A stretch of DNA of 64,000 bases from Caprimulgus europaeus (Eukaryota > Chordata > Aves > Caprimulgiformes > Caprimulgidae), in assembly GCA_907165065.1 (NCBI GenBank), contig OU015526.1:68533723-68597722 (forward strand), in the 5' to 3' direction. Each line of letters starts with the position of its first letter. Positions within the stretch are counted from its first letter, which is position 1. Below the pieces are notes generated by a model. It had not been told where the DNA came from, searched no databases, and was given only the letters and a program-made list of their open reading frames with translations. The position numbers and the translations under genes are program-made. This document shows, in pieces, positions 1 to 10,500 of the stretch.

Positions 1-1917
1 CATTTCCAACTGTTAATAGTTTGGCTTCAGCACAAATACCATGACTTCAGGTAGATGTCTTCTTTCTGAACAAGGTAAGTACCTAAATAGGTTTTCTATT
101 TATAATGGCACTGAAGTTATGGGTATGATGATACATTGCTACAGGGTAAAGCTGGAGTGAGAACAGACAGTACACAAATTGCTCCACAGTTCCAGTCCGT
201 CTGCAAGAGTTTGGCTTAAAATAGATGCAGGGTAGCTTACCCTGATCTCATGGGGACCACACTGGCACTGCAGCAGTTCCTGGAGAAGCAGCACATCAGC
301 TTCTGGGTAGACAGGTACCCAGTGGCACCCCCTGTTCCTAATGAGAGGTCCTGGAAAGTCTTCAGAGTAAGAATTTAGGGTAATCTCAAAATAATTTAAG
401 TCTTAAATGATCATCTAAGCGCTTTGTACCTGGAGGAGCAATTTTAACAGAAATCTGGAACTGAGGTCTTCAGTAATGATAAAGGAGACCAGAATTAAAT
501 ACTTATTGGAAGTTTATTTGTTCCTTTTAATACTGAAAAATGAGTTACCTCTTAGTCCTAGCAGTAAGGCCCATTCTTCCCTTCATCTGGTAAGAAATGA
601 GGGAATAGTTCCATACAGCCAGGCCAGCATGTGGGGAACTTTGAAAGTCTTCTGAAAAAGGGATTATTTTTCATACTCTGAAGCAGGGAAGCAGAGTTTA
701 AGGACAAATGAATGAACAGGCTGAAGCAGGTAAAAAAAGTGGTGTAGAAGGCAGGAATCCCTTCCACCAGCAGTTAACTCAAAGGAGCAAAGGTTCTTAC
801 AGATGAGCTGTGTTTCTGGGCTGGGGTAGAGGACAAAGACTCCTTCACAGGAGGAAATGTGTGAGAAGGAAAAGGATTTCTGTTGCCAAGAAAGGTAGGA
901 GGGAAAGGGAAGCTGGGCAGTCTGAGAGGCACTAATGTTCTGGGTCAAGGGAAACAGCAGTGTGAAGAGAGGCAGGTAGAACAAATTGGAGCTGGAAGGC
1001 AAGAGAGGGAGAAGGAATAGCATTTTTAAACCCATGTCTTTTCTGTAACAAACCCCTTTCTAAACGGCTGTTACTGATTGTGTATGAAAGAGAGATGCTG
1101 TATCTCGGAGCATGAAATGTGGATCTCTGGGGTATTTGTAGTTAAGACCTTTCTGACACCTAATTTAGACACACTGGGAGTCAAATGGGGACAAACTCTT
1201 CCTGGAAATAGATAAGGATCTCCAGCTGGTGACCTGCTCCTCTTAAGTTAGAGCCAGGACTTCATCATGTCATGGCAGCAATGAAAGGAATGAAGGTGCA
1301 CATCTCTGCTGCTGGTGAGACAGGCAGCTCACAGCTGCGCTGCTGTCCTGTGGGTGCTGCACCCTGCCCCAGGACTGGCGGTGGTGCTCTGGCTCTCTCC
1401 CCTGGCCACCCAGCGAGCGGCACACACGCTGCCAGAGGGCTTTCAGCAGAAGTTGGCTGTGTGCTGTGAGAATCTCTGTATGAGGATGCACTGTAACTGA
1501 AATGGACAGGATACTTAAATCCCAGCTTCAAACGGTGAAGCCCCTTGTTGTTGACCTCTCCTTGCATGCCTTTGTACTTGCCACTTCTTTTTCTGATTCA
1601 GATGCAGGCTGTCAGCACAGACTGGTGTTTTGTCACACTGGTACCTATTTCAGTGTTTCTGCTTCAGTGCAGCTCTTCAGCATTGCTTTGTGGTTCTCTC
1701 AGTTCTTCTGAGATCCGGTTGCTCTTCAGAGTGGTGTGCAATCTAGGTAACAAGCCATGCTGCTTACAGGAGGCAGCCTCTCCCTGAGGGCTCCTACAGC
1801 CAAATGTCAGAGGGGCAAGGTTCATACCTGTGACTGAAAGTCTCGGATCGTCCTCTAGGTCTGGGCAAGCTTGCTCTTCAACCCGCTGCTTTATTCCCAC
1901 ATAATTACTGTGTGGGC

Positions 1918-1924
1918 AATAAAT
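1918..1924 (+). promoter_or_regulatory. Possible plus-strand poly(A) signal
   Basis: An AATAAA hexamer is followed within about 15 bases by a GT-rich stretch (repeated TGG), the usual layout of a cleavage site with its downstream element. No upstream exon is recognised, so this may be chance. If a plus-strand gene such as ELF2 converges on NOCT, its mRNA could end near here. Confidence 0.2.
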
Positions 1925-3956
1925 GTTTTTACTGGTGGTGGTGGAGGATGTGACCTCAAGGTGAGGGAGCTTTGGTTAGGCTTGTAACATCTGAAAAGGA
2001 CAAAGGGACACTAAAACTGAGGAAGTTGGTATCTAGCTACACTCCTAGACTTGTGCAATCCCATTGAAAAACCTGTTACTTGGTCCCTGTGTGAAAGTGG
2101 GACTGGCTTTTACATCTGAAGCTGGTGGCTCATGTGGAAGAGTCCAGACTTAACTCATCCTTGGCAAGTAGTAACTATAGATGTGTGAGTGGAATGAAGC
2201 TCTAGTGTGAAGTGAGCACACTTTATACAGAAGGCATTGAGATGTACACAGCCGTGGTATCACTGCTTTTACCTATATAAATACAAACATTTTTATTTTT
2301 CAAATAACTGTTACTGTAAGTTGTAGGAGGGACAGGGCAATGCTGTGTAATTGAGAGGGGGGAAAAATCTGAGTTGCAACTCAGAATAAAGATCTGAATA
2401 TCAAATTTTGTGGGTTGTGGCAAGAAAAGTTGAAAGGGGACTCCCATCCCAGAGACCACTGTTTTTGTTCCTCTATCTTGGACAAAGTCCATCTTGCTTA
2501 GCATTGAAGTATTCTGTGCTTTGACACAACTCAAGTGATGGGGGGTAAAGCATGCTGCAGGGAAGGCTGAGAGCTCTTGTGATCCTCTGCTAACTGATTT
2601 CATCAGCTTTAGGGCTTTGGAGAATTACATCAAGGATCAGTGAGACAGAGGTGGTCAAGAGTTGATGAGAAAGTGGGAGAGGTTCCTGCAGCCTCAGTTC
2701 TTACTCACTGTGACACGTGCAGCAGGGATCTGTTTACGCGTGAAGATTGCACAGCCAGAGCAAGCTCAATTCAATTTCTGCCTTGTAGAGACAGTTCACA
2801 TAGCAGGTATTAAGCTTATTAAGTGAAGAAGATCCAAGTGACTCTATCTACTTCTGATCTAATTGTTCTCCAAGAGAGAGAGAGTGTTTTAATAAGCTTG
2901 CAACAGCTTCTGCCTTTCAGCAACTTAAGTGGGTCATTTCTTCCTTCAGCTAGCTCGAGGGTGAGGGAAAACTCTCACTGCTAAAGCTAATGCAGGTTTT
3001 ATTCAAAATTAGAGCAAGGGATCTGTTGAGACCTCTTTTAGCCTTGGTGTGCTTATAAGGTAGGCAGCCACAAGAGGAGCTTTGAAGATGTTTTTACTGC
3101 ACAAATCATTGTGCTAAATCGGAATTAAAAATAAAAATTAAAACCCTTCCTGCTTCTTCCTATGAAAAATATTTACTGTACTGGTATTTATAGCAGGCAA
3201 AAGCATTTCAGAGCTGCAGGCCTGCCTCTTGCTGAATAAAACAAAGCAAGAACTATATTTCACTTAAGTTTTCCAAGACTCTGTCTGCAAAATATACTTT
3301 ACAGCAAGTACTGCAATAAATAGCTGAAGCTGACTGGGAAGGTAAGAGTTGCTTTCTGCATCTTGGCTACCTTTTATTAAAACACAGCAGAAAGGGTTCA
3401 CTTGTGCTGGAGCAGCAATGTGTGGTTTCCTATGGTAATATGAAGAATTGCCTTATGATGAGGAGAGTCCCCAACCTTTTCACTGTTCCTCCACCCTCCC
3501 CTTGCCTTCAGAATTGCCCTTTAAGGACATGAAGCAGTGAACAGCTACTGTCACGTGTCCAGGGTGAAATCAGAATCCCAGCTCTTTCCACTTCAGAAGA
3601 GCTCTTACAGTGATGGCAATATCATACAAATCAGACTGTTTCCCCACAGGTTAGTTTATTTTGTAGGAAAGTTAGCACTGAAAGCAAGGGTCTGAGTAAA
3701 ATGGTGTAAGAATTGTCCAGATACCAAATATCCTCACCCTGTGGGAGTTCTGGAGCTGGGATAGTTTAGCTCCTGCTGGTAAACAAAGCCAACCATAATT
3801 GGTGCTAGGGCTCTGTGCCCTGGCAGTGGTGACACAGTACCACACTGATGGCCACCCTTGGCTGGCCTTAGGAAAATGCAGCTGCTTATGCAAAAGTGAA
3901 GTGGAAATTAAAGGCTTTTTTGTTGGTGGTGGGTTTTTTGGCTGTTTTGGTTTGTG

Positions 3957-3979
3957 TTTTTTTTTTTTTTTTTTTTTTA
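3957..3979. repeat. Poly(T) tract
   Basis: An uninterrupted run of about 20 T follows a T/G-rich lead-in. I looked for the body of a processed copy on its right side and found no poly(A) signal or coding similarity, so I call it only a homopolymer. Confidence 0.8.
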
Positions 3980-4559
3980 ATTATTTAAATCCAGCTCCAA
4001 GTACAGTGTTATCCTTGCTCTCAACTCACAGCTTTCTACCACATGTACAGTTTCTTCTAGAACCTGACAAAAGGGTCTGAATGGAATCTCCAGCTTCTGG
4101 TGAGACTTTTTTGTGGTAGATGAGCAAGGAGTTGACTTCCTAAAGGTACTATCTTACAGGTCTACATTGTGGTGTTGCTTTTAGAAGTGTTGAGCTATAG
4201 GTGACTAGATACCTCCATTGTATTCTTTCTCTTCCTTGCAAAGACTGTTTGAGGGAAGATCCTAAGAGAAGACAACGCTAAAAGAGAAGCACTGCATCTC
4301 ACCCCCTCAGACAGCAATTGAGGGCAGCCAGCACCATGAAAAGGAAGGAGCCACCCCTTTTGGCTTCCAGGGGTGAAAGATTTGCTCTTTTTGAGATTTC
4401 AGCTGCAGGAGGCCCCGGCTGGCAGTAGCTGATATGTCACATCTGCCTGGTAAGAGTATTCACCAAGGAAGTCAGGCTCCTTGGTTGTAAAACCCTTTCT
4501 GTCTGGGGCATTTCAAATCCATGCTTGCTAGAGGGGTCCTGCATCCCAGACTGGTTAGA

Positions 4560-4746
4560 ATCACACAGAATCACAGAATGGTGGGGGTTGGAAGGGACCT
4601 CAGGGGATCATCCAGTCCAACCCCCCTGCCAAAGCAGGTTCCCTACACCAGGTTGCACAGGAAAGTGTTCAGGTGGGTTTTGAACATCTCCAGCGATGGA
4701 GACTCCACAGCCTCTCTGGGCAGCCTGTCCCAGGGCTCTGTCACCC
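4560..4746 (-). mobile_element. CR1 LINE fragment, 3' end, minus strand
   Basis: Read on the minus strand, this is the 3' end of an avian CR1. It has the last codons of the ORF2 tail, the untranslated stretch that includes GTTGGACTGGATGATC, and the terminal ATTCTGTG-type octamer repeat at about 4560-4575. The 5' end is truncated in the ORF2 tail at about 4746, where similarity stops. It belongs to the same subgroup as the copies at 20.35 and 16.5 kb, since all share the TTGGCAGGGGGGTTGGACTGG variant. Confidence 0.9.
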
Positions 4747-5424
4747 CTGTTAGAGGGGCCTCAGCTCCTCCGCTTGGAAGCAGACCGTTACCCTCATCCT
4801 GCCAGGGTCAGGAACACATGCAGAGCGTGTTACAGCCTGAAAGGGGAATGTGTTTGTGTGGGAACTGGGGACTGCCAGTTGCCAGACTCTATTTCACTTA
4901 CCAGCAACACAAGTACAATCACCATGGGCTGTGTAAAGCACATACCTGTGGCATTTCTCACTTCAAATGATGTTTTAAAAGAAAGTGCTGAATGCAGCTG
5001 CCTGCTGTGAGGAGCCAGCTCTGCCAGGTGTGCTTAGCAGCCCTCGGGGAGGAATACTTGCACCCTGCTTTGCAGTACTGGTCAGCTTTGCAGCTGCACA
5101 CCGCTGTCAGACGGAAAAATATTTACAGTAACAGAGAGTCTAGGCTTCATCTTTAGCGAGGGGAGAGAGCAGCTTAACACTGCTAAAGGTAACTCCCTTC
5201 TCTACAGACCTGCTGTGGAATTTGGGCATTACAAGTCTGAGAAAGAGGACCTGTCGTGAAAGAAAAGCAGCTGTGCCAACTTGTAAAATCAGGAGTGCAG
5301 GGCCAGGGGAAAGAGGTCTGGAGTGGGTGGCATCACCACTAAGGTGAAGCTCGAACAGTCACTAGTTGAGACAGATCACCTGCTTGTGACAAGGAAAGGA
5401 AAAAGGTGGAAGCAGCAATATAAC
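4747..5424. other. Intergenic stretch between CR1 and the NOCT 3' end
   Basis: I see no gene or repeat here. It should hold the downstream side of the NOCT cleavage site. Confidence 0.5.
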
Positions 5425-5446
5425 TTTTTTTTTTTTTCCAAAGACT

Positions 5447-5452
5447 TTTATT
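5447..5452 (-). terminator. NOCT: NOCT distal poly(A) signal
   Basis: AATAAA on the minus strand, preceded by TTTATT. A run of 13 A on the minus strand follows about 10 bases downstream. It is the last canonical hexamer before sequence that no longer looks like part of the transcript, so it is the best candidate for the main site. Confidence 0.55.
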
Positions 5453-5511
5453 AATAAACATCTGGAACATTTAAGAGTTACCATGGGCCTTACTTTACAT
5501 GGAAGTACTGC

Positions 5512-5517
5512 TTTATT
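5512..5517 (-). terminator. NOCT: NOCT alternative poly(A) signal
   Basis: A second AATAAA on the minus strand, 65 bases before the distal one. Which is used cannot be told from sequence alone. Confidence 0.4.
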
Positions 5518-5800
5518 TGCTCTGCTTTGTCTTTCCCAACTATCTAAATGTCAGCCCAACTCCAGCTGTTGTCTCTCCTCTCTCCCTACCTCATATTCTG
5601 ACACAGTAGCATATTTACAATCCCTATAAGCAATACCTGTGTGTCCTACCAGTCAGCACCACTCCATGCACAAGAGTCACTACACTAACACAGTTCTGCT
5701 GTAGCCTAGGTGCTGGAGTTCCTGTGGGCCATGGAAAGAGGCTCCTGAGCACTGCTGCTGTACGATTTAAAGTCACAATGCAGAATCATCAGCTTCTGTC

Positions 5801-5812
5801 AATAAATAAATT
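5801..5812 (-). promoter_or_regulatory. NOCT: AU-rich element in NOCT 3' UTR
   Basis: On the minus strand this reads AATTTATTTATT and contains the nonamer TTATTTATT, the class of site bound by TTP/ZFP36 and HuR proteins to control mRNA decay. A weaker copy (TTTATTTAT) lies about 45 bases upstream in the transcript at 5853-5864. The function is inferred from the motif. Confidence 0.45.
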
Positions 5813-6353
5813 CTATCTTCTAACAGGTTCCAGTGTAGCTTTAGATTCTGAAGATAAATAAAAGAAAGTCTCTCAACATGAAGACTGGCCCTTGACTGAA
5901 ACAGCAAGATTGACGAGACTACAAATTTAAACCATTTAGAAAAGTAATAGTTGAAGCAGAGGAGGAAATACTCCCTGGTTAGGTGTGTCCTCTGGAGGGA
6001 AGCACAGAAGAGACAGAGGTAAGAGTCACTGTGCACACATACCCACGGGCCGTGTGTGTGTAACCGACACATGCACATTCAGATGGAGAAGTGAGGATGC
6101 TGCTATATGACGTAGTTAGCCCCTGTTTCCTCACCTGCTCTTCCTGGAGGGAGCCTTCCTCACGCTGCGCTATTATCCATTCACTGTTAATGGAACTGTC
6201 ATCTCAAGTCATGTAAAAATGTGGGATGAGCCTGGATTTGTTCATGTCTAAACCGCATTAAACTTCCTTCATATTGCAAAGGAAACAGATTTAGGAGAAT
6301 CTCGCTGAGTGGTTGAGCCCCATTCCCTTTGGTACTTGCACAAGCTTAACATG

Positions 6354-6365
6354 AAATAAATAAAA
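6354..6365 (-). promoter_or_regulatory. NOCT: AU-rich element in NOCT 3' UTR (proximal)
   Basis: On the minus strand this reads as overlapping ATTTA pentamers containing TTATTTATT. It lies about 380 bases after the stop codon. With the element near 5.8 kb it makes a set of destabilising motifs that would suit an immediate-early mRNA. Confidence 0.45.
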
Positions 6366-6739
6366 TTAGCATGCTGCCAGGGCAGGTTGTTTTACAAGCA
6401 CAAGTGTTTTGATTTAAATACTAAGGCCTCCACATTCATTAGAGGATTAAATCCTTAAACACAGGGGTTAGTGAAAGGATAAAGCTCATTTGCCTTCTGG
6501 TTTTCAAACCTCAACGTGGCAAGAACACCACCACGAGAACACTGACTCCTTTCTTCCTCCCTTGGAGGCCCCAGATTAACAAGTGCTGAATGGCAAGTGT
6601 AACTCCTAACAAGAGCCCAAAATATTCTTTAGTCAACACTATTTCCTCATCCTTCAATAGCTTCCAGCTTCACAAGTTTTCTCTAAAATAAAACAGTGGT
6701 GAGTTAAGACACTGCAATACCAGGTGGCATTCCAACACA

Positions 6740-7575
6740 TCACAGCAGTCTGTCGGGGTCTTGATTAAAACTAAAGTCACACACCAGCGACAGGTGATCG
6801 GAAGGGTAATTGAACGATGGCAGCCTGTTGGGCCCAATTTGCTCTTCAGTCAGCAGGCCCAGGGCTGAGTTCACATTCAAGGCATGCTGGGAATACCAGA
6901 TATAATCCAGTGTGTGCCGGCACTCTCCCGAGGGACGGATCTTCCAGGTGGTGTACGGGGGCTCTGTCTGCCCGTCGGGGCTCAGCAGCTTGTAGGCGCT
7001 GTTTAAGTTGAGGCTGGAGTTGGCAAATTCTCTGTAGACCTCCTCGGTTGGCTCGGCGTTGAAGTCTCCGCAGATGATCAGAGGGATCTTTGCACCTTGG
7101 GTAATGCTGTTCAGGTTCTGGAGAAGATCGCAGCCTTGCGCGGACCGAAACCTCTCCCAGCCGGTGCGGGCTTTCAGGTGGGTGACGGCGATGCAGAACA
7201 GCCTTCCCGTGTCGTTGCACTTCAGCGTCTGAGCTATGGCCACCTGGTTGGTCTTCAGCTTCATGGCGGTGAGCCGGATGTTAGCGCTGTTGATGAGCTC
7301 GAAGCGGTCCTTGAGGAAAAACAAGGCGCAGCCATCCGGGCCGTTGTTCCGCTCCACGTCCAGGCACGGGGACCACGGCTTCGGGAAGAAAGTGCACTGG
7401 TAGCCCAGTCGGCTCAGGAGCGGCTCAAAGGTGTCAAAGTAGTGGTCAACTTCTTGCAGGCACAAGATGTCAGGCTTGTACGCAAGGATTTCCTCCAGGA
7501 TGAGGCACTTCCTCTCTTCCCATTTCAGAGCTTCCATGGGGCACTGAACAAAGTTGTCTTTGCCTTCTCCCAGAG
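6740..7575 (-). CDS. NOCT: NOCT coding exon 3 (catalytic domain)
   Basis: This exon encodes residues 150-427, nearly the whole EEP catalytic domain. It begins inside the Ala codon of the ILAQ-ALGEGKD junction and ends at TGA (6740-6742) after DPDRLL. It carries LCLQEVD, the NNGPDGCALFF strand, THLKARTGWERFRSAQG, CGDFNAEP, HTLDYIW and PSDHLSLVCDF. The acceptor is TTTCAG ending at 7576, behind a long C/T tract on the minus strand. An open frame continues upstream into the intron by chance (to about 7720), but the conserved protein starts exactly at the acceptor. Confidence 0.97.
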
Positions 7576-10500
7576 CTGAAATTAGAAGGGGGGGGGAGAG
7601 AGGGGGGAGAAGGTTACCAATAGCTAAACCAGGCTGTCTTCCTGCAGGTCTGGCAGAGGTCAGGGGCAAGGCTCTGCTCCTGGGAGCCAGCTGCCACCTT
7701 GCAGTAGCCCAGGGCTGCACGAGAGAGCAGGCAGCCTGTCACAGCAGCCTGTCACAGCGCAAGAGGCTGTACCTGGGAGTGGCAGGAGGCTTTTGCAACA
7801 CTTGGCTTTCTCTGCAATACGCATCTGCACCAGTTTGCATTCAGGGGATGGGTTTTTCAGGCATAGCTGGTGACTTCCAGGGTGCCAGGCTTGCCAATGG
7901 GTGTGAGAACCCCTTCTCAAAACACTGAAGTCTCCCCTCAAAAATTAAGTTCTTTTTACAGATACAATTAAAGACTTCTTCCCCCTCTTCCCAAAAGTCT
8001 CTACACTATGGCAAGTGTTTCCACATGCGGCTGCCACAGCTTAAGCCTGAGGAAGAATGCAGTGGGATAGGAGTGACTGAACTGCAGAATGTTAAAGGCA
8101 ATCCTTACATGGAGGATTTCCCACCCCAGAAGGTTTTAAGATGAGGCTGTTGCATAAGTCAATTTACAACCTTCAATTTAGGGGTCTGAGAAAAAATCAG
8201 TTAAAATTAGTTTGAAGAATTAAGAATTCCCCTGACAGATCCAAATCCCTGAATGGTTCACAAACTAACTAGAAAACTGCAGAGAAGCTTCACAAAGAAT
8301 AAAACTTATGGAAGGATGAGTTTTTTCTGGGTATTAACAACCTAAATGTGATGGGTCACAGCATTTTTTAATATACTGTGTTCAGTTAAGACAGGCATTC
8401 AGAGCTACCTTTGGCATCACAGCTGCAGGGAGAGACCTTTTTTCCTTTCCTATAGAATAGAAGGCAAGCCACTACATCAAGTGCTGAAAATCTTCCCCCC
8501 ACTGGCCCTCAGTCAGTTGTACCTCACATAATTCACCTCTCTCCCTTTGCTCTGCCGGTCCTGGGCATGCGTAACTACGTAGACACACCTGCATTTAAAG
8601 GTTTTAATTGTTGCATTTGATCTCAAGGCCACACCTTGAGCCTAGAGGCAGCTCCTACCTTGGGCAAGGATGTTCCACTGCATGACCCGAATGGGGCGGT
8701 GGTTACTGGCAGCATTTTTCTTCAGGTCCACAAAGTCCCTCTGAAACCGGGGTGGCCGTTTCTGCAGCACGATCTGACACTCCTCCAGCAAATCCTTGGG
8801 GTCTATAGGATCCAGCTGTGCAGAGTCAGGCTGCTCCAGGCAGTCCTGGTGCTGCGACACGGCACTGCTGCTCAGCGTCTTGGCGAGCGCGCTGTAGAGC
8901 CGGCTGGTGCTGTTGCCCATGGAACACACTGGAAAGGGGGGAAAAAAATGGTGTTGAGATGTCCACCGTGGCTCTTCTCACCACTTAGGTGCCTTACAGA
9001 TAACCTGGTTACAGTGCCAGCCGTTTGTGGTTTGTACAGGAGCCTGCTCCTGAATCTGAGATACAATAAGAAGGATGCAGAGATGGGGTGGGTTCTGTCC
9101 CCAGGCTCATCGGGTTGTGCTTATCACGAGGGGCTGCCAACCTCTGCAGCGTGCAAACCGTCTGGTTTAACACATCGTGCAGGTATCTTCTAAGGGAAGA
9201 AAGGAGTCTTTCATCTAGAATAGCAGGGCTAAGATTAACTTCTGCATGTGTTGTAGGAAACAGAAGAGTGTACTTTGTCCCACGGAGGGACAGCAGCAAG
9301 ACAAACGCTGCCTGCTCCTCACTTCACGAGCAGCATTTGTCTCTAGTGGAGATGCCGCCCTGCACGGCCCTGTGCCCTGTGCCTATGTGGGATGCAGCCA
9401 GGCTGTGAGCCTCCTGCCCGCAGAGCAGCAAGGGGGGCAACTCACTCCCTCAGGTTAATTAATAGGAGTCTCTGATCACAGCTTTGTGTGCTTCAAAAGT
9501 AGCAACGTTTTCATGAGCACTGAGTGGCCAGATGCTTCTCCTGGCTCAGACCTCTCCAGCTCCCCTTTGTGCCCCTATGCTCATTCCCCTCACCCTCCTT
9601 TCTCCCCTTGGCTCTTTGCTCCTTCACACTGCCCTTGCTCAGCAGCTCCCAGCACAGCCTGTGCTCCTGCAGTCCCCCCCAGTCCCCAGAACCTCCTGCT
9701 CCTTTGGCCACCTCGAGCACATTGTCCTGCAAATAAGCAGCTGTCCCCCAGCCCACCCTGCTAAAGCCTGCTAGCAGTTAGCCCCATCCCCACCCCACCC
9801 CTGCATCTCCTGCAAGGAGGTTCCCCCCACCCCACATGGGGTCACAGCTGGAGACAGGGGCAAGGGCCAGGCTTCAGGGCAGCTTTGAAGGAGTCTGCAC
9901 AGGGTTCATGATGTTCCTATGCATCTCTGCAGCAAGTCCTTGGCACAGCCATGCACGCCCCGAGATCTCTGCCAACGCTTCCTCAGGGGCAGGGCTTTGC
10001 TCTGAGTTGCCACCCTTGCCCAACACGTGGGGAGGATTTGGAAGGAGGCTGTGTTTGCACTTTTCCACACGGAGCCCCAGCAGTGTGCCTGGATGCTTGG
10101 TTTCTTGTCAGACACGGGCAGTAAAAGCAGCACTTGCACCACAGCTACTTGCACAAGAGGCAACACTGACAGTTTCATTGTTGTCTCAATTTACTGAGGC
10201 TGGGTGCATTTTGCAAAGGTAATCTTGAGCTGAAGAACTTCAGTGTTCCATTGCTGTTGCCCCACAGGGGTTTTAAAGTAAGTTTATTTGTACCTTTACT
10301 TAAAAAAATCAGAGCCATGTCATCTTGTGCTCAGATCTTGCAGCAGATTCAGGGTGCTTCCCAGCACACTTGCATGTTCAGCCTTTGCTAGCCTGAACTA
10401 CAGTGTTACCCATCATAAAAGCTGGTGAAAGACATGAGAGTGATGGACCTGGCTAGAGGGAAGGCAGGAAGATGAAAGCTCTTACATTTCAATAACTATA

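Larger units (their letters stand above)
1..4559. other. Non-coding stretch downstream of NOCT, no gene recognised
   Basis: I see no exon, RNA gene or recognisable repeat family here apart from short simple tracts. The open frames are short and lack coding character. In mammals the gene that converges on the NOCT 3' end is ELF2, so part of this stretch could be its 3' UTR or flank. I could not recognise any ELF2 coding sequence, so that is inference from synteny only. Confidence 0.5.
5440..6739 (-). other. NOCT: NOCT 3' untranslated region (approximate end)
   Basis: This follows the NOCT stop codon on the minus strand and has no open frame continuing the protein. Two AATAAA signals lie near its far end (5512-5517 and 5447-5452). 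A/T-rich sequence follows the second, so cleavage is expected around 5430-5500, giving about 1.3 kb of 3' UTR. It contains three AU-rich TTATTTAT-type clusters, described separately. I found no match to the miR-122 seed site (ACACTCC) although NOCT is a reported miR-122 target in mammalian liver. The exact end is inferred. Confidence 0.65.

Noticed and set aside
3957-3979. Poly(T) as the tail of a minus-strand processed pseudogene
   Set aside because: No poly(A) signal, coding similarity or flanking duplication next to it.
5440-6739. miR-122 seed site in the NOCT 3' UTR
   Set aside because: No ACACTCC on the minus strand was found on reading the stretch.
7097-7579. 160-codon open frame on the plus strand
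   Set aside because: It is antisense to NOCT exon 3 and open only as a by-product of that exon's codon use.
7576-7720. Upstream extension of the NOCT exon 3 frame to an in-frame ATG
   Set aside because: The acceptor TTTCAG at 7576 and the conserved protein both start exon 3 at 7575. The extension is intron sequence.
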